Shown: in pieces, positions 57,051-64,000 of the stretch | Layout of the letters: every line of letters begins with the position of its first letter | How positions within the stretch are numbered: position 1 is the first letter of the stretch | Assembly: GCA_038204465.1 (NCBI GenBank) | Contig: JBBRCX010000001.1 | Span: 62,001 to 126,000 of the forward strand | Length of the DNA stretch: 64,000 nt | Direction of reading: 5' to 3' | From: JBBRCX01 sp038204465 | GTDB taxonomy: Bacteria; Planctomycetota; Phycisphaerae; Tepidisphaerales; Tepidisphaeraceae | The notes under the pieces: generated by a model | What the model was told of the DNA's origin: nothing | Database searches by the model: none | The model's input: the letters and a program-made list of their open reading frames with translations, nothing else | Position numbers and translations under genes: made by a program

Positions 57051-57103
57051 CTAAGGGTGGGTTGCGCGATTTCGTCGCGGAATTCGAAACGCCGCGTTGA
57101 GGA

Positions 57104-57385
57104 TCACATATCTCGTTGCCGCCCTGCGCCACAGGCTTGCGAGCATCGCTCCAGAACTGCGGATTTCAATTCTGCCGCGATTTGCTCCCACCCTTCCCGA
57201 TCATTGCTCCGATCCGCAAAGGACATCGGACGGCCGATCCATAGCGCAATTCTGAGACAGCGCGCTCGCTTCGCGCCCGGCGGGAGCGCATCGAAGGTCC
57301 CATTCAAATAACACGGCACCACTGGCACGTTCGTTCCCGCGACGAGCATGCGCATCTGGCCCCGCCATTGAGCAACTGGAGGCAC
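57104..57385 (-). pseudogene. C-terminal remnant of a 1-acyl-glycerol-3-phosphate acyltransferase (PlsC)
   Basis: The 93 residues match the C-terminal part of PlsC-type acyltransferases: VAGTNVPVVPCYLNG, then LPPGAKR and RIALWIGRPM. The N-terminal half, including the catalytic HX4D motif, is missing and I find no trace of it upstream. A full family member would be over 200 residues. It lies 53 bp from tRNA-Asp and is best read as a decayed gene. Confidence 0.72.
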
Positions 57386-57492
57386 AGTGTGTGCTGCCGT
57401 CGGGGTGACGCCGCCGTCGATTTGCTGCAGTCTTGATTGCGTGATGCGTGAGGCTTCCGCCGATCTGACATCGCCAGGCGATTGCCTTCGAG

Positions 57493-57729
57493 TTAATGGC
57501 GCGGTGTGCCCTTTGGCCCTTGCGCCTCGGTCGGTAAAGCCACGATTGTCAATCCTGGCGCTTTGTGCCGGTCGTGCCGCCGATTGCGTGTCACAAAGAA
57601 CGCATTCCGCCTCGCACCCCAGCGTTCATACCCATCTGGAATTGCAAAAGATCCAACGTGGCACCATCCGCCCCGCATGGTATTCTGTTGAACGAGAGGG
57701 CAAGCTCTCAAGCCGAAGCAATCGGCCAT
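57493..57729 (-). pseudogene. Possible PIN-domain (VapC-like) C-terminal fragment
   Basis: The 78-residue frame ends with FFVTRNRRHDRHKAPGLTIV, which resembles the C-terminal FVTRN-x-H-x-x-x-x-x-GL stretch of VapC-type toxins. The catalytic aspartates of the N-terminal part are absent, and no antitoxin gene was found. The similarity rests on a short motif, so treat it as weak. Confidence 0.35.
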
Positions 57730-57765
57730 GTCGTTAAGTGTGATTCGTCTGAGTGAGTGTTGCGC

Positions 57766-58200
57766 ATGGGAAGGTCAGATCCTTCTGTCCGGTGGACGGC
57801 GCAGGAACCGTCCGCCAGGAAAACTCGCGTGCTGATCGTCGAGGACGACCGCCCCAGCCGGGCGGCCATGTCGATCTTGTTCCGGCGCTACGGATACCAA
57901 ACGATGTCCGCCGAGACCCTCACCGAAGCGTCAGCGCTGCTGAAGAACTGGCAACCGCACTGCATGGTGCTGGACCTGCTGCTCCCCGACGGCAACGGAA
58001 TTGAACTGCTCAAGCGTGTCCAAGAGCAAGACTTGCCCGTGCGCATTGCCGTAACGACCGGCACTTCTGATCCTGGTCTTCTGGATGAAGTGCACAAGCT
58101 CCGGCCCGCCGCTCTGCTTCAGAAGCCTGCAGAATGGAACGAGATCACGGCGAAACTTGGCCTCAAGCCCGTCGAACGCGAGCAACAATCCAATCCTTGA
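57766..58200 (+). CDS. Single-domain response regulator (CheY-like receiver)
   Basis: A 144-residue receiver domain from the ATG at 57766, with alternatives GTG 57757 and TTG 57760. The acidic pair is in LIVEDD, the phospho-acceptor is D in VLDLLLPDG, and the later TTGTS threonine and K in LQKPAE complete the site. There is no output domain, so it acts by protein contact. No histidine kinase is next to it. Its 3' end overlaps the gene on the other strand by 38 bp. Confidence 0.85.
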   Translation: MGRSDPSVRWTAQEPSARKTRVLIVEDDRPSRAAMSILFRRYGYQTMSAETLTEASALLKNWQPHCMVLDLLLPDGNGIELLKRVQEQDLPVRIAVTTGTSDPGLLDEVHKLRPAALLQKPAEWNEITAKLGLKPVEREQQSNP

Positions 58201-59143
58201 TGGCCATAGAGCGGTTCCACGCGCTATACCTTTCCAATACCTCGTTCGCATCCTGGAATTTCGCATAGACAATTCTGCCCGCCAGCCTCACCGGCTCTTC
58301 CACCGGATAATCTTCGATCACCCACTCAAAATCGAACGCGGGATTGTGCAGCGGATTGAAGAACAAGTGCCCCCCGGCATTCACGACGAACAGCCTGACC
58401 GCGGAATTGTCGAACATCAGCGCGACCGCATAAGGACCGACCTGCATGTAGCCCAGCGGAAGCGCCTGTTGCTCCGCGAAATAAACCGCCTGCTGATGGG
58501 AATACCCAACCGTCTCACCCGGGATGAAGTCCGCCTTCTCGCCGACAGCGCCCCACTCCCAGCGCTGGACTGTCCCCTTCGGATAAAACAGCCGCACGTC
58601 GTCCAGCGAATTCATGTAACACGACCATGCGCCCCGAAAGATCGGCCGGCCACGCTCCGGCAGGCGATGAAACGTCAACTCGATAGTAAAGTCGAGCGCA
58701 TCAGGCTCGGCCGGCGCAACATCCAGCACGTACGAGAACTGCGTCTGCGGCAGCGGGTCCAGAACCAGCCTCGCCCCGCCGGCGCGAGCTTCAATCCTTA
58801 ACGGCCAGCCTCGCGGCGTACCCGCCCACACGCGATCGTCCACCGCATCGTTCTCAATCCCCTGCAGGCTGACATTCTGAAAGTTCAGCCAGCACGCCAG
58901 CGGCGCCACCACGTTGCGGCGCTCCTGTTTATGATAAAAAGTTCGAATGCCGTGATTCCCCACTCGCCGGCTGAAGGGCAACGGCTTGTGCAGCCCATAT
59001 CGTGCCGCCCAGTCCTGCGACTCCGGATTGGGTGGGAGCACGAGCCCGGTATTATCGATTACCTTGGCGACCAGATCGCGCGTCTCCAGCGTCACGCTCG
59101 GGTCGTCCTCTTCCGCAACTTCCTTGATCTCCGCGTATTTCAT
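58163..59143 (-). CDS. Uncharacterised beta-rich protein
   Basis: A 326-residue protein with no signal peptide. Its pattern of alternating hydrophobic strands (FSYVLDVAPAEPDALDFTIEL) suggests a beta-sandwich or jelly-roll fold, and W-rich segments such as VQRWEWGAV could bind sugars. The ATG at 59143 has GGGGAC behind it; the frame extends to 59170 without support. It overlaps the receiver gene convergently. Its genomic neighbours are carbohydrate-type proteins. I do not recognise the family. Confidence 0.65.
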   Translation of the reverse strand: MKYAEIKEVAEEDDPSVTLETRDLVAKVIDNTGLVLPPNPESQDWAARYGLHKPLPFSRRVGNHGIRTFYHKQERRNVVAPLACWLNFQNVSLQGIENDAVDDRVWAGTPRGWPLRIEARAGGARLVLDPLPQTQFSYVLDVAPAEPDALDFTIELTFHRLPERGRPIFRGAWSCYMNSLDDVRLFYPKGTVQRWEWGAVGEKADFIPGETVGYSHQQAVYFAEQQALPLGYMQVGPYAVALMFDNSAVRLFVVNAGGHLFFNPLHNPAFDFEWVIEDYPVEEPVRLAGRIVYAKFQDANEVLERYSAWNRSMAIKDWIVARVRRA

Positions 59144-59328
59144 CAACGAGTCCCCTACCAATGCGAGCACACGCCAAGAATGACTCCTTCATCGCGACGA
59201 GGTCAATCTCCTGCTGCGCCAACAGCCAAGACCGGCTCAACCCTCTGCCGGCGCCGCGGCAGCCATCTCAGCCTCCACGATATCTTTCAAGCGCAGCATC
59301 GCATCGCCGCCGCCCACCGCCGCCCGAC

Positions 59329-59357
59329 TTGATCGATCCCCAAAACGTCGATAGTCT
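59329..59357 (+). promoter_or_regulatory. Candidate promoter of tRNA-Cys
   Basis: TTGATC at 59329-59334 and TAGTCT at 59352-59357, 17 bases apart, 12 bases before the tRNA. The -10 is poor. Confidence 0.4.
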
Positions 59358-59368
59358 GCTCGAAACCC

Positions 59369-59442
59369 GGCCGAGTACCCAAGCGGACTAAGGGGACGGA
59401 TTGCAAATCCGTTATTCGTCGGTTCGAATCCGACCTCGGCCT
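59369..59442 (+). tRNA. tRNA-Cys (GCA)
   Basis: A 74-base cloverleaf. The acceptor GGCCGAG pairs with CTCGGCC, the anticodon stem-loop ACGGA-TTGCAAA-TCCGT gives anticodon GCA at 59403-59405, the T-arm is GTCGG-TTCGAAT-CCGAC, and U73 follows as the expected discriminator. CCA is not encoded. Confidence 0.95.
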
Positions 59443-59535
59443 CTTTGCACCGTTCGTTTACTGCGTAGCATCGCGGCCCGATTTCACCGTACGCGTCACC
59501 GAGCGAAATCGACTAAACGGCTTCTTCCCGGCGCT

Positions 59536-62418
59536 TCATCCCGCGCCCCAGGCCGCGCGCACATCGAGGTAAGCGTCATTCCAGTCTTGGTAATCCACAT
59601 CCAGGATCTGGATCGCGTTGAGTCCGCGCAATAACCCGAGATCGGGCTGCGACTCGCGGAGCGGCGCGTGAGGATCGTAAGCTTGGCCGAGGATGTCCTT
59701 TTGCATCGACGACAGCAGCACCATCGCCAGCCGGTGTCCTGCCGCGGCAATCGCCTCGGAGAGCGACGGACCGTTGTGCGCGCGATGCGACAGGTTCAGC
59801 GCGAAGCGGAGATTGCTGAGACCTGTTTCCGCGATCAACTGAAGTGTCTCGGCGACGCTCCCCCGCCATTTCAGCGGATGTTCGAGCATCCCGTGCTGCA
59901 TCGCGAGCTCGATGCCGCGCGACGCTGCGCGGCCGCACACATCCTCGAGACCCGCTTTGAAGCGCTCGGCCGCCTGCTCGTAGGTGAAATTGTTTTCCGG
60001 CGGGCGGTGCAGCGAGAACAGTCCCTGCGTCGCTCCAAGAATGCGCATCTTTTCCAGAACATCGTCCACCTGCTCGATCGACTCGTCGTATCGAAATTTG
60101 AGCGTGTCCAGCAGGGCCAGGTCGGGATAAAGATTCGCTCCGGGCGTGAAGTCCACAACCACGCGCAGTTTCTGGCGGGAGATCCAGCCGCGCTCGCGCT
60201 CCACCTGCTTGGCGTCGCGCTTCAGCAGGTACGTGTAGTCGATTTTCACCCCGTCAAAGTGTTGGAAGAACGTCGGCCGGGCGAGAATGAACTCTTTCAA
60301 ATCGCTCAAGCCACGAAATGCGATCATGCGGTCGCGCACTGCGGCCGGCGCGGTGACGCGGGAAAGCACACGCAGATCGGATTCCTTGATCTGCACGTCG
60401 AAGAGTCTGATGTCTCCCCCGGCAATGCTCGACTCGCTTGAAACCCCCGGGTCGTTGTCCTGCATTCCGTGCGGCCAATAACCAACCTGCTTCTTCTCTC
60501 CCTGCTCCAATTGCAGCTCGCGCACATTCTGCAGCGTTCCGCGCAGAGTGGTGATGCGCAGTGGACGTTGGTCGAGTTGGTTATTGAAGACTCCGAGCGT
60601 GTAGCGCCCCGTTCCCTTGCGACAGGTGATGAAGCCCAGGTCGTCGTGGCCGACGGAGAAGATCTGCTGATCCGATAGCGCGTGCCCCACCGCTTTCTCG
60701 ATGTGCTCCAGCGGCACGAAGGGCATGGGCAGGGGCTTGTCGATTCCTGTATCCGGCAACCCCTCATAGACCGGCTGCGTGTTGATGCCGAAGGGACTGA
60801 GCAGCAGCGTCACCTTCCCCGATCCGATGCCGACCTCCGCAACCGCGACGTCTTCGCCGCAGCTTGCCAGAACTCGCGCTCCTTTCGGCAGCATCGCGCT
60901 GTACAGCTCGAACGCGCGGGGCTCGGTCTGCTCGCTGCCGTCTTTCCAGCGGATCCTGCTGCCCGCCGGCAGCGAACGGGGCGCGGAGATCTGCCACTCG
61001 GGCCAGAGTAAGCGCGCGTTCTGAGCAGTAATTACCAGATGACCGCCTTCGCGAACGAACGCCTCCAGCTTGTCGCGCAGCTCGATATCGGCCGGAACCT
61101 CGCTCGTAACGATGACAAGGCCATACTGGCGGAGCACCCACAGCGGGATATCGCTGAGCACTGCATCGGCCATGTCTCCGTATGGCGTAGGCGAGAGGAA
61201 GCCGCGTTCGTCGTGATAGAAGCTCGCGTCTTCGTAGCCCGGGTAGATCGCGGCGAAGACGCCGTGCGCGAGATAGTCGCCCGGGCCGTAGGGCATCGCG
61301 CCCCACACCTGGAACAGGTTCTGGGTGTAGAGATGACGCGGGACGGTCCAGCCGGCGAAGAAGTCGAGCAGCACCGCCACCGGCGCGTGCATGACGCCCG
61401 GGTGTCCCTCGCGCCGCACAAATTTCACCGCGGCGGCCTGGATCGCGCCCACCGGCGAGAGCGTGATCTGGCTGCGGTCGGTCTCAATCCTCGTCGGCTC
61501 CTTGATCAGCCGCTTCTCGGTGTTGTCCTCCATGATCCAGCTCTGCTCAAAGCCGATGGCGACCGCGTTGTAGAGATAGTGCGTATAGATCAGGCGCTTG
61601 AGCAGCGCGAGGCTGGATCCGTGCGTTGGGCCGGACAAGTATGTGGGATTGCTCGGGTCTCCCGTCACCCCTTCGCTCTCGTAGGTCTTCCAGCCCCAGC
61701 GGTTGAAGATTGAGGCATTGCCGAACCAGTGGATGCCGTATTGCTTCGCCGCCCCGCGAATGAACGCGTAATAGATGTGCGAGCTGGGCAGCGCCTGCGC
61801 CGTCTCCGCGCCAATCAGCACGAAGTTGTTTTCCTTGATCAGGTGATGCCCGTACGTGAGCGACACCAGGGCAGTGAGCTTATTGCCCAGGTCATCGCCC
61901 ATGCGCTGAAAGTGGCGCTGGAAGTTGTAGTATTGCGCGATGCGGTCCTGCGGCATCGGGCACTGCTGCAGCGCGTAGCCTGCCACGTAGCGCCCATCCT
62001 GCTCGCCCACGTCGAATCCGAGAAACTGCTCGCCCAGGTTCTGCTGCAACCAATCCACCAGCCCGGGCGGCGGCTTGACGTGGCCCCACTCCGCCTGCGT
62101 GCTGTTGGAGGGGACATGCCCCCAGATGTCGAAGAGGAACAGCCCGCGACGCTTGATCTCCAGCGCCAGTTCCTTGAAGTTCTCGGCGAACACGGCGGAG
62201 AAGTGAGGCCAGATCACGTTTCCCAGCTCCAATGTCTTCGTGTACGCGTCGAGGTCCTCGCGGAAGTCGACCAGTTTGCCTTCTCTCACCGTGAAAACGC
62301 GCAGGGAAGTGAACTGGGTCTTGTTTCCAAAGGTGTCCCAGGTCGGAACGATAAATGCGCGGCGCGTGAACTCGGGGTACTGTTTCGGGTCGAGCAGGTG
62401 TGGGTAATGCACTGCCAT
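59536..62418 (-). CDS. 960-residue carbohydrate-type fusion: barrel / GATase-like / xylose-isomerase-like
   Basis: A large three-part protein without a signal peptide. Residues 1-430 are a TIM-barrel of the glycosidase type (LFLFDIWGHVPSN, GFDVGEQDGRY). Residues 440-540 have VIVTSEVPADIELRDKLEAF and GGHLVITAQN, a GATase1-like fold such as follows the barrel in GH42-type enzymes. Residues about 700-960 are a second TIM-barrel related to xylose isomerase/sugar epimerases (FDGVKIDYTYLLKRD, then MQHGMLEHPL). The order resembles a beta-galactosidase core with a downstream isomerase, which is unusual. The start is ATG at 62418, with no overlap to PhyH. Confidence 0.72.
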   Translation of the reverse strand: MAVHYPHLLDPKQYPEFTRRAFIVPTWDTFGNKTQFTSLRVFTVREGKLVDFREDLDAYTKTLELGNVIWPHFSAVFAENFKELALEIKRRGLFLFDIWGHVPSNSTQAEWGHVKPPPGLVDWLQQNLGEQFLGFDVGEQDGRYVAGYALQQCPMPQDRIAQYYNFQRHFQRMGDDLGNKLTALVSLTYGHHLIKENNFVLIGAETAQALPSSHIYYAFIRGAAKQYGIHWFGNASIFNRWGWKTYESEGVTGDPSNPTYLSGPTHGSSLALLKRLIYTHYLYNAVAIGFEQSWIMEDNTEKRLIKEPTRIETDRSQITLSPVGAIQAAAVKFVRREGHPGVMHAPVAVLLDFFAGWTVPRHLYTQNLFQVWGAMPYGPGDYLAHGVFAAIYPGYEDASFYHDERGFLSPTPYGDMADAVLSDIPLWVLRQYGLVIVTSEVPADIELRDKLEAFVREGGHLVITAQNARLLWPEWQISAPRSLPAGSRIRWKDGSEQTEPRAFELYSAMLPKGARVLASCGEDVAVAEVGIGSGKVTLLLSPFGINTQPVYEGLPDTGIDKPLPMPFVPLEHIEKAVGHALSDQQIFSVGHDDLGFITCRKGTGRYTLGVFNNQLDQRPLRITTLRGTLQNVRELQLEQGEKKQVGYWPHGMQDNDPGVSSESSIAGGDIRLFDVQIKESDLRVLSRVTAPAAVRDRMIAFRGLSDLKEFILARPTFFQHFDGVKIDYTYLLKRDAKQVERERGWISRQKLRVVVDFTPGANLYPDLALLDTLKFRYDESIEQVDDVLEKMRILGATQGLFSLHRPPENNFTYEQAAERFKAGLEDVCGRAASRGIELAMQHGMLEHPLKWRGSVAETLQLIAETGLSNLRFALNLSHRAHNGPSLSEAIAAAGHRLAMVLLSSMQKDILGQAYDPHAPLRESQPDLGLLRGLNAIQILDVDYQDWNDAYLDVRAAWGAG

Positions 62419-62546
62419 AGGATTTTTCCGTTGGACATTGTGACGGCTGCCAGGCGGCCGAAACTATATCGAAATGTGGTAAAATATCCGCACGATGGTG
62501 CGCGCGGCATCGTTGCGGGATACTCGTGGCCTCACAGGAGCGTTGA

Positions 62547-63290
62547 ATGAAGACCTTGCACAGGACGTTGACCGACGAGCAGGTGAAGCGCTATCAGCAC
62601 GATGGCTACCTCATCGTCGCCGATCTGTTGAGCGGCCAGGAGATACAGGCGTTCTCAGATCATGGGAAGGTTGCGCCAAAGGTCTTGAACCTCATGGGCC
62701 ACCAGACCGACCCGCAATACCGCCGCGTCGCCCATCATCCGAAGATCGCCGGCATGGCCGCTCAGCTCCTGGACGGCCAGCCGCGAATCGTTCAGACGAT
62801 GCTCCTCGATAAGCAGGCGCAGGGCGGGCAGGGCATCGCGCTGCACCAGGATTCGCATTATCTTCCCAACGAACCCAACACGCTCATGGCCTGCTGGGTC
62901 GCCCTCACCGACACCGACCCCGGCAATGGCGGGCTCTGTGTCGTCCCCGGCAGCCATCGCGGCGGCTTGCGCGAAACACACAAGGCACGCGACGCCGCCC
63001 AGCACGTCACCTGGGAAACCGAATACCCTATGCGCGATCCCGACGGCCGGGAGTGGAAACAGAAAATGGTCTCTTTCGAGATCGAAGGACTCAATCCCGC
63101 GAGCATCGAGCGCCTCACCGTCCCCCAAGGCGCCGGAGTCTTCTTTACCGGAATGACGATCCACGGCTCATTCGCCAATCCCTCCCCCGATCGTCCGCGC
63201 CGCGCCTTCGCCACCCACTACGTCAAGGAAGGCACGTGGCTCTTCCGCAGGGACGTCCAGGAGACGACGCCGGTGGAATTCGCCGGTTGA
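62547..63290 (+). CDS. Phytanoyl-CoA dioxygenase (PhyH) family protein
   Basis: A 247-residue non-haem iron/2-oxoglutarate dioxygenase. The facial triad is H100, D102 (LHQDSHY) and H206 (IHGSFAN), and an arginine for 2-oxoglutarate follows in the RPRRA segment. It hydroxylates an unknown small molecule or carbohydrate-derived compound. The gene is divergent from the 960-residue fusion by 128 bp, so the two may share regulation. The ATG at 62547 fits the family start. Confidence 0.87.
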   Translation: MKTLHRTLTDEQVKRYQHDGYLIVADLLSGQEIQAFSDHGKVAPKVLNLMGHQTDPQYRRVAHHPKIAGMAAQLLDGQPRIVQTMLLDKQAQGGQGIALHQDSHYLPNEPNTLMACWVALTDTDPGNGGLCVVPGSHRGGLRETHKARDAAQHVTWETEYPMRDPDGREWKQKMVSFEIEGLNPASIERLTVPQGAGVFFTGMTIHGSFANPSPDRPRRAFATHYVKEGTWLFRRDVQETTPVEFAG

Positions 63291-63600
63291 GCTTCAGAAA
63301 TGACGGCGGCCTCACCGCTCGGCGGGTTGCCCTTCCCGAGTAGCACCATGAACCAGTGCTTCAACCTCGGTCATCCGTTCTTAAAAAGGGGAGCTACTTC
63401 TTCGCCGCCGCGCGAGCGTAGTCCTGCGCCACTGCTTTCGTGACCGCGTTGAATTCACGTCTATCTGCTCCTGGAGATTCATGGCGACCGTAACCCACCG
63501 CGAAATCTGCGGACAAATGCCCGCTCTTGTCCCGGCGAACGACGCCGCTACCTTAGCGGGCGAATCGGGTCCGTTTCAACCGCAAGAACGAGAGGTTTTC
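63291..63600. other. Intergenic region with a possible gene tail
   Basis: A reverse-strand frame from about 63550 to a TAG at 63394 ends KAVAQDYARAAAKK, a composition like a protein C-terminus, but there is no start and no known family. Otherwise nothing is visible. Confidence 0.3.
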
Positions 63601-64000
63601 ATGCCCAGGGGCATCGGCGCCAAGCGACTGAGCACTTTCCGCAGCGATGCGAAAAAAGTAGAGAAGATTCTGGCCGACACGCCTACCGTCAACCGCGACC
63701 TCGCCGTCGAAACAAAAGAGTTTGTCGCCCGGCAAAAACGCGTCAGCAAAGCGCTGGCCGCCGCAGGATTCGATATCGGCTTCGTCTTCAGCGACGAGCA
63801 CTACAACGGCGACGTCCCCTATCTCGGCGGCAACACCAACGTCTGCGTCGAGCAGGTGGCCGGCGTCATCGGCCCCACCGGGTTCCACATCGCCGCCGGC
63901 CTCGAGGGCGGCTACGTCGCCGAGCAGCTCGCGCCGCGCGCCAAGGCCTCCGTCCACAAGGTGGAGCTCCTGCAACTCGCCGACGAGAAGTACCCCATTC
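63601..64000 (+). CDS. M24-like (creatinase/aminopeptidase) protein, 5' part
   Basis: The first 133 residues of a gene cut by the window edge. FDIGFVFSDEHYNGDVPYLGG and GGYVAEQ resemble the N-terminal creatinase-like domain found in Xaa-Pro aminopeptidase relatives. The catalytic domain would lie outside. GAGAGG precedes the ATG at 63601 with good spacing. Confidence 0.6.
   Translation, partial: MPRGIGAKRLSTFRSDAKKVEKILADTPTVNRDLAVETKEFVARQKRVSKALAAAGFDIGFVFSDEHYNGDVPYLGGNTNVCVEQVAGVIGPTGFHIAAGLEGGYVAEQLAPRAKASVHKVELLQLADEKYPI

Noticed and set aside
63393..63551. A small reverse-strand gene
   Set aside because: Only a tail without a start is visible, and a stop lies just upstream in the same frame.

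Overview
The window is high-GC bacterial DNA, most likely from a planctomycete of the Phycisphaerae type. The evidence is a LEPR-like N-terminal motif on a large secreted LamG/PKD protein, many lipoproteins and secreted proteins of unknown family, a UbiE-UbiX-UbiA menaquinone set of the kind used with the futalosine route, a ClpC chaperone, and RNase HII-like and S1 proteins of unusual length. No phage, plasmid or CRISPR genes were seen. The phylum is an inference from gene content.

Layout. 1-11.3 kb: a truncated repeat element, two SDR dehydrogenases, a YdeP/FdhA-like molybdopterin oxidoreductase, family-5 uracil-DNA glycosylase, an S1-repeat protein, an M32 carboxypeptidase, and a leftward aldo/keto reductase - secreted protein - methyltransferase group. 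11.5-22.1 kb: an accessory surface region with the LamG/PKD protein and a leftward set of a polysaccharide flippase, a nucleotidyltransferase/P-loop kinase fusion and a membrane/pseudo-HATPase/kinase/methyltransferase fusion, followed by a 1-kb gene-poor stretch and a proline-rich lipoprotein. 22.7-38.3 kb: an agarase-like secreted glycosidase, the intact repeat element, a TatD hydrolase, GlpX, an amidohydrolase with rhamnulokinase, TrpF, ArgD, a Gfo/Idh-MBL pair and two secreted proteins. 38.3-57 kb: a housekeeping block with IspG, ArgC, DedA, ferredoxin, ClpC, UbiE-UbiX-UbiA, D-amino acid transaminase, ArgS, an S41 protease, a STAS protein, an RNase HII-like protein and tRNA-Asp. 57-64 kb: decayed gene tails, a receiver protein, tRNA-Cys, a 960-residue carbohydrate-type fusion, a PhyH dioxygenase and the start of an M24-like peptidase.

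The most unusual structure is a dispersed element of about 700 bp present three times (1-435 cut by the window edge; 24771-25470 complete; 37881-38253 deleted, reverse strand). It ends in imperfect inverted repeats of about 19 bp and carries a near-consensus sigma-70 promoter (TTGACT-16-TATAAT). In every copy the promoter points at a different gene, whose start lies 400-430 bp downstream. I know of no named family that it matches, and it behaves like a mobile promoter or leader element.

Working together: ArgC, ArgD and ArgS serve arginine synthesis and charging. UbiE, UbiX and UbiA serve quinone synthesis. The flippase and the two fusion proteins form a plausible surface-polysaccharide assembly and modification unit. 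The agarase-like enzyme, RhaB, the Gfo/Idh protein, the 960-residue fusion and PhyH suggest a carbohydrate-degrading lifestyle.
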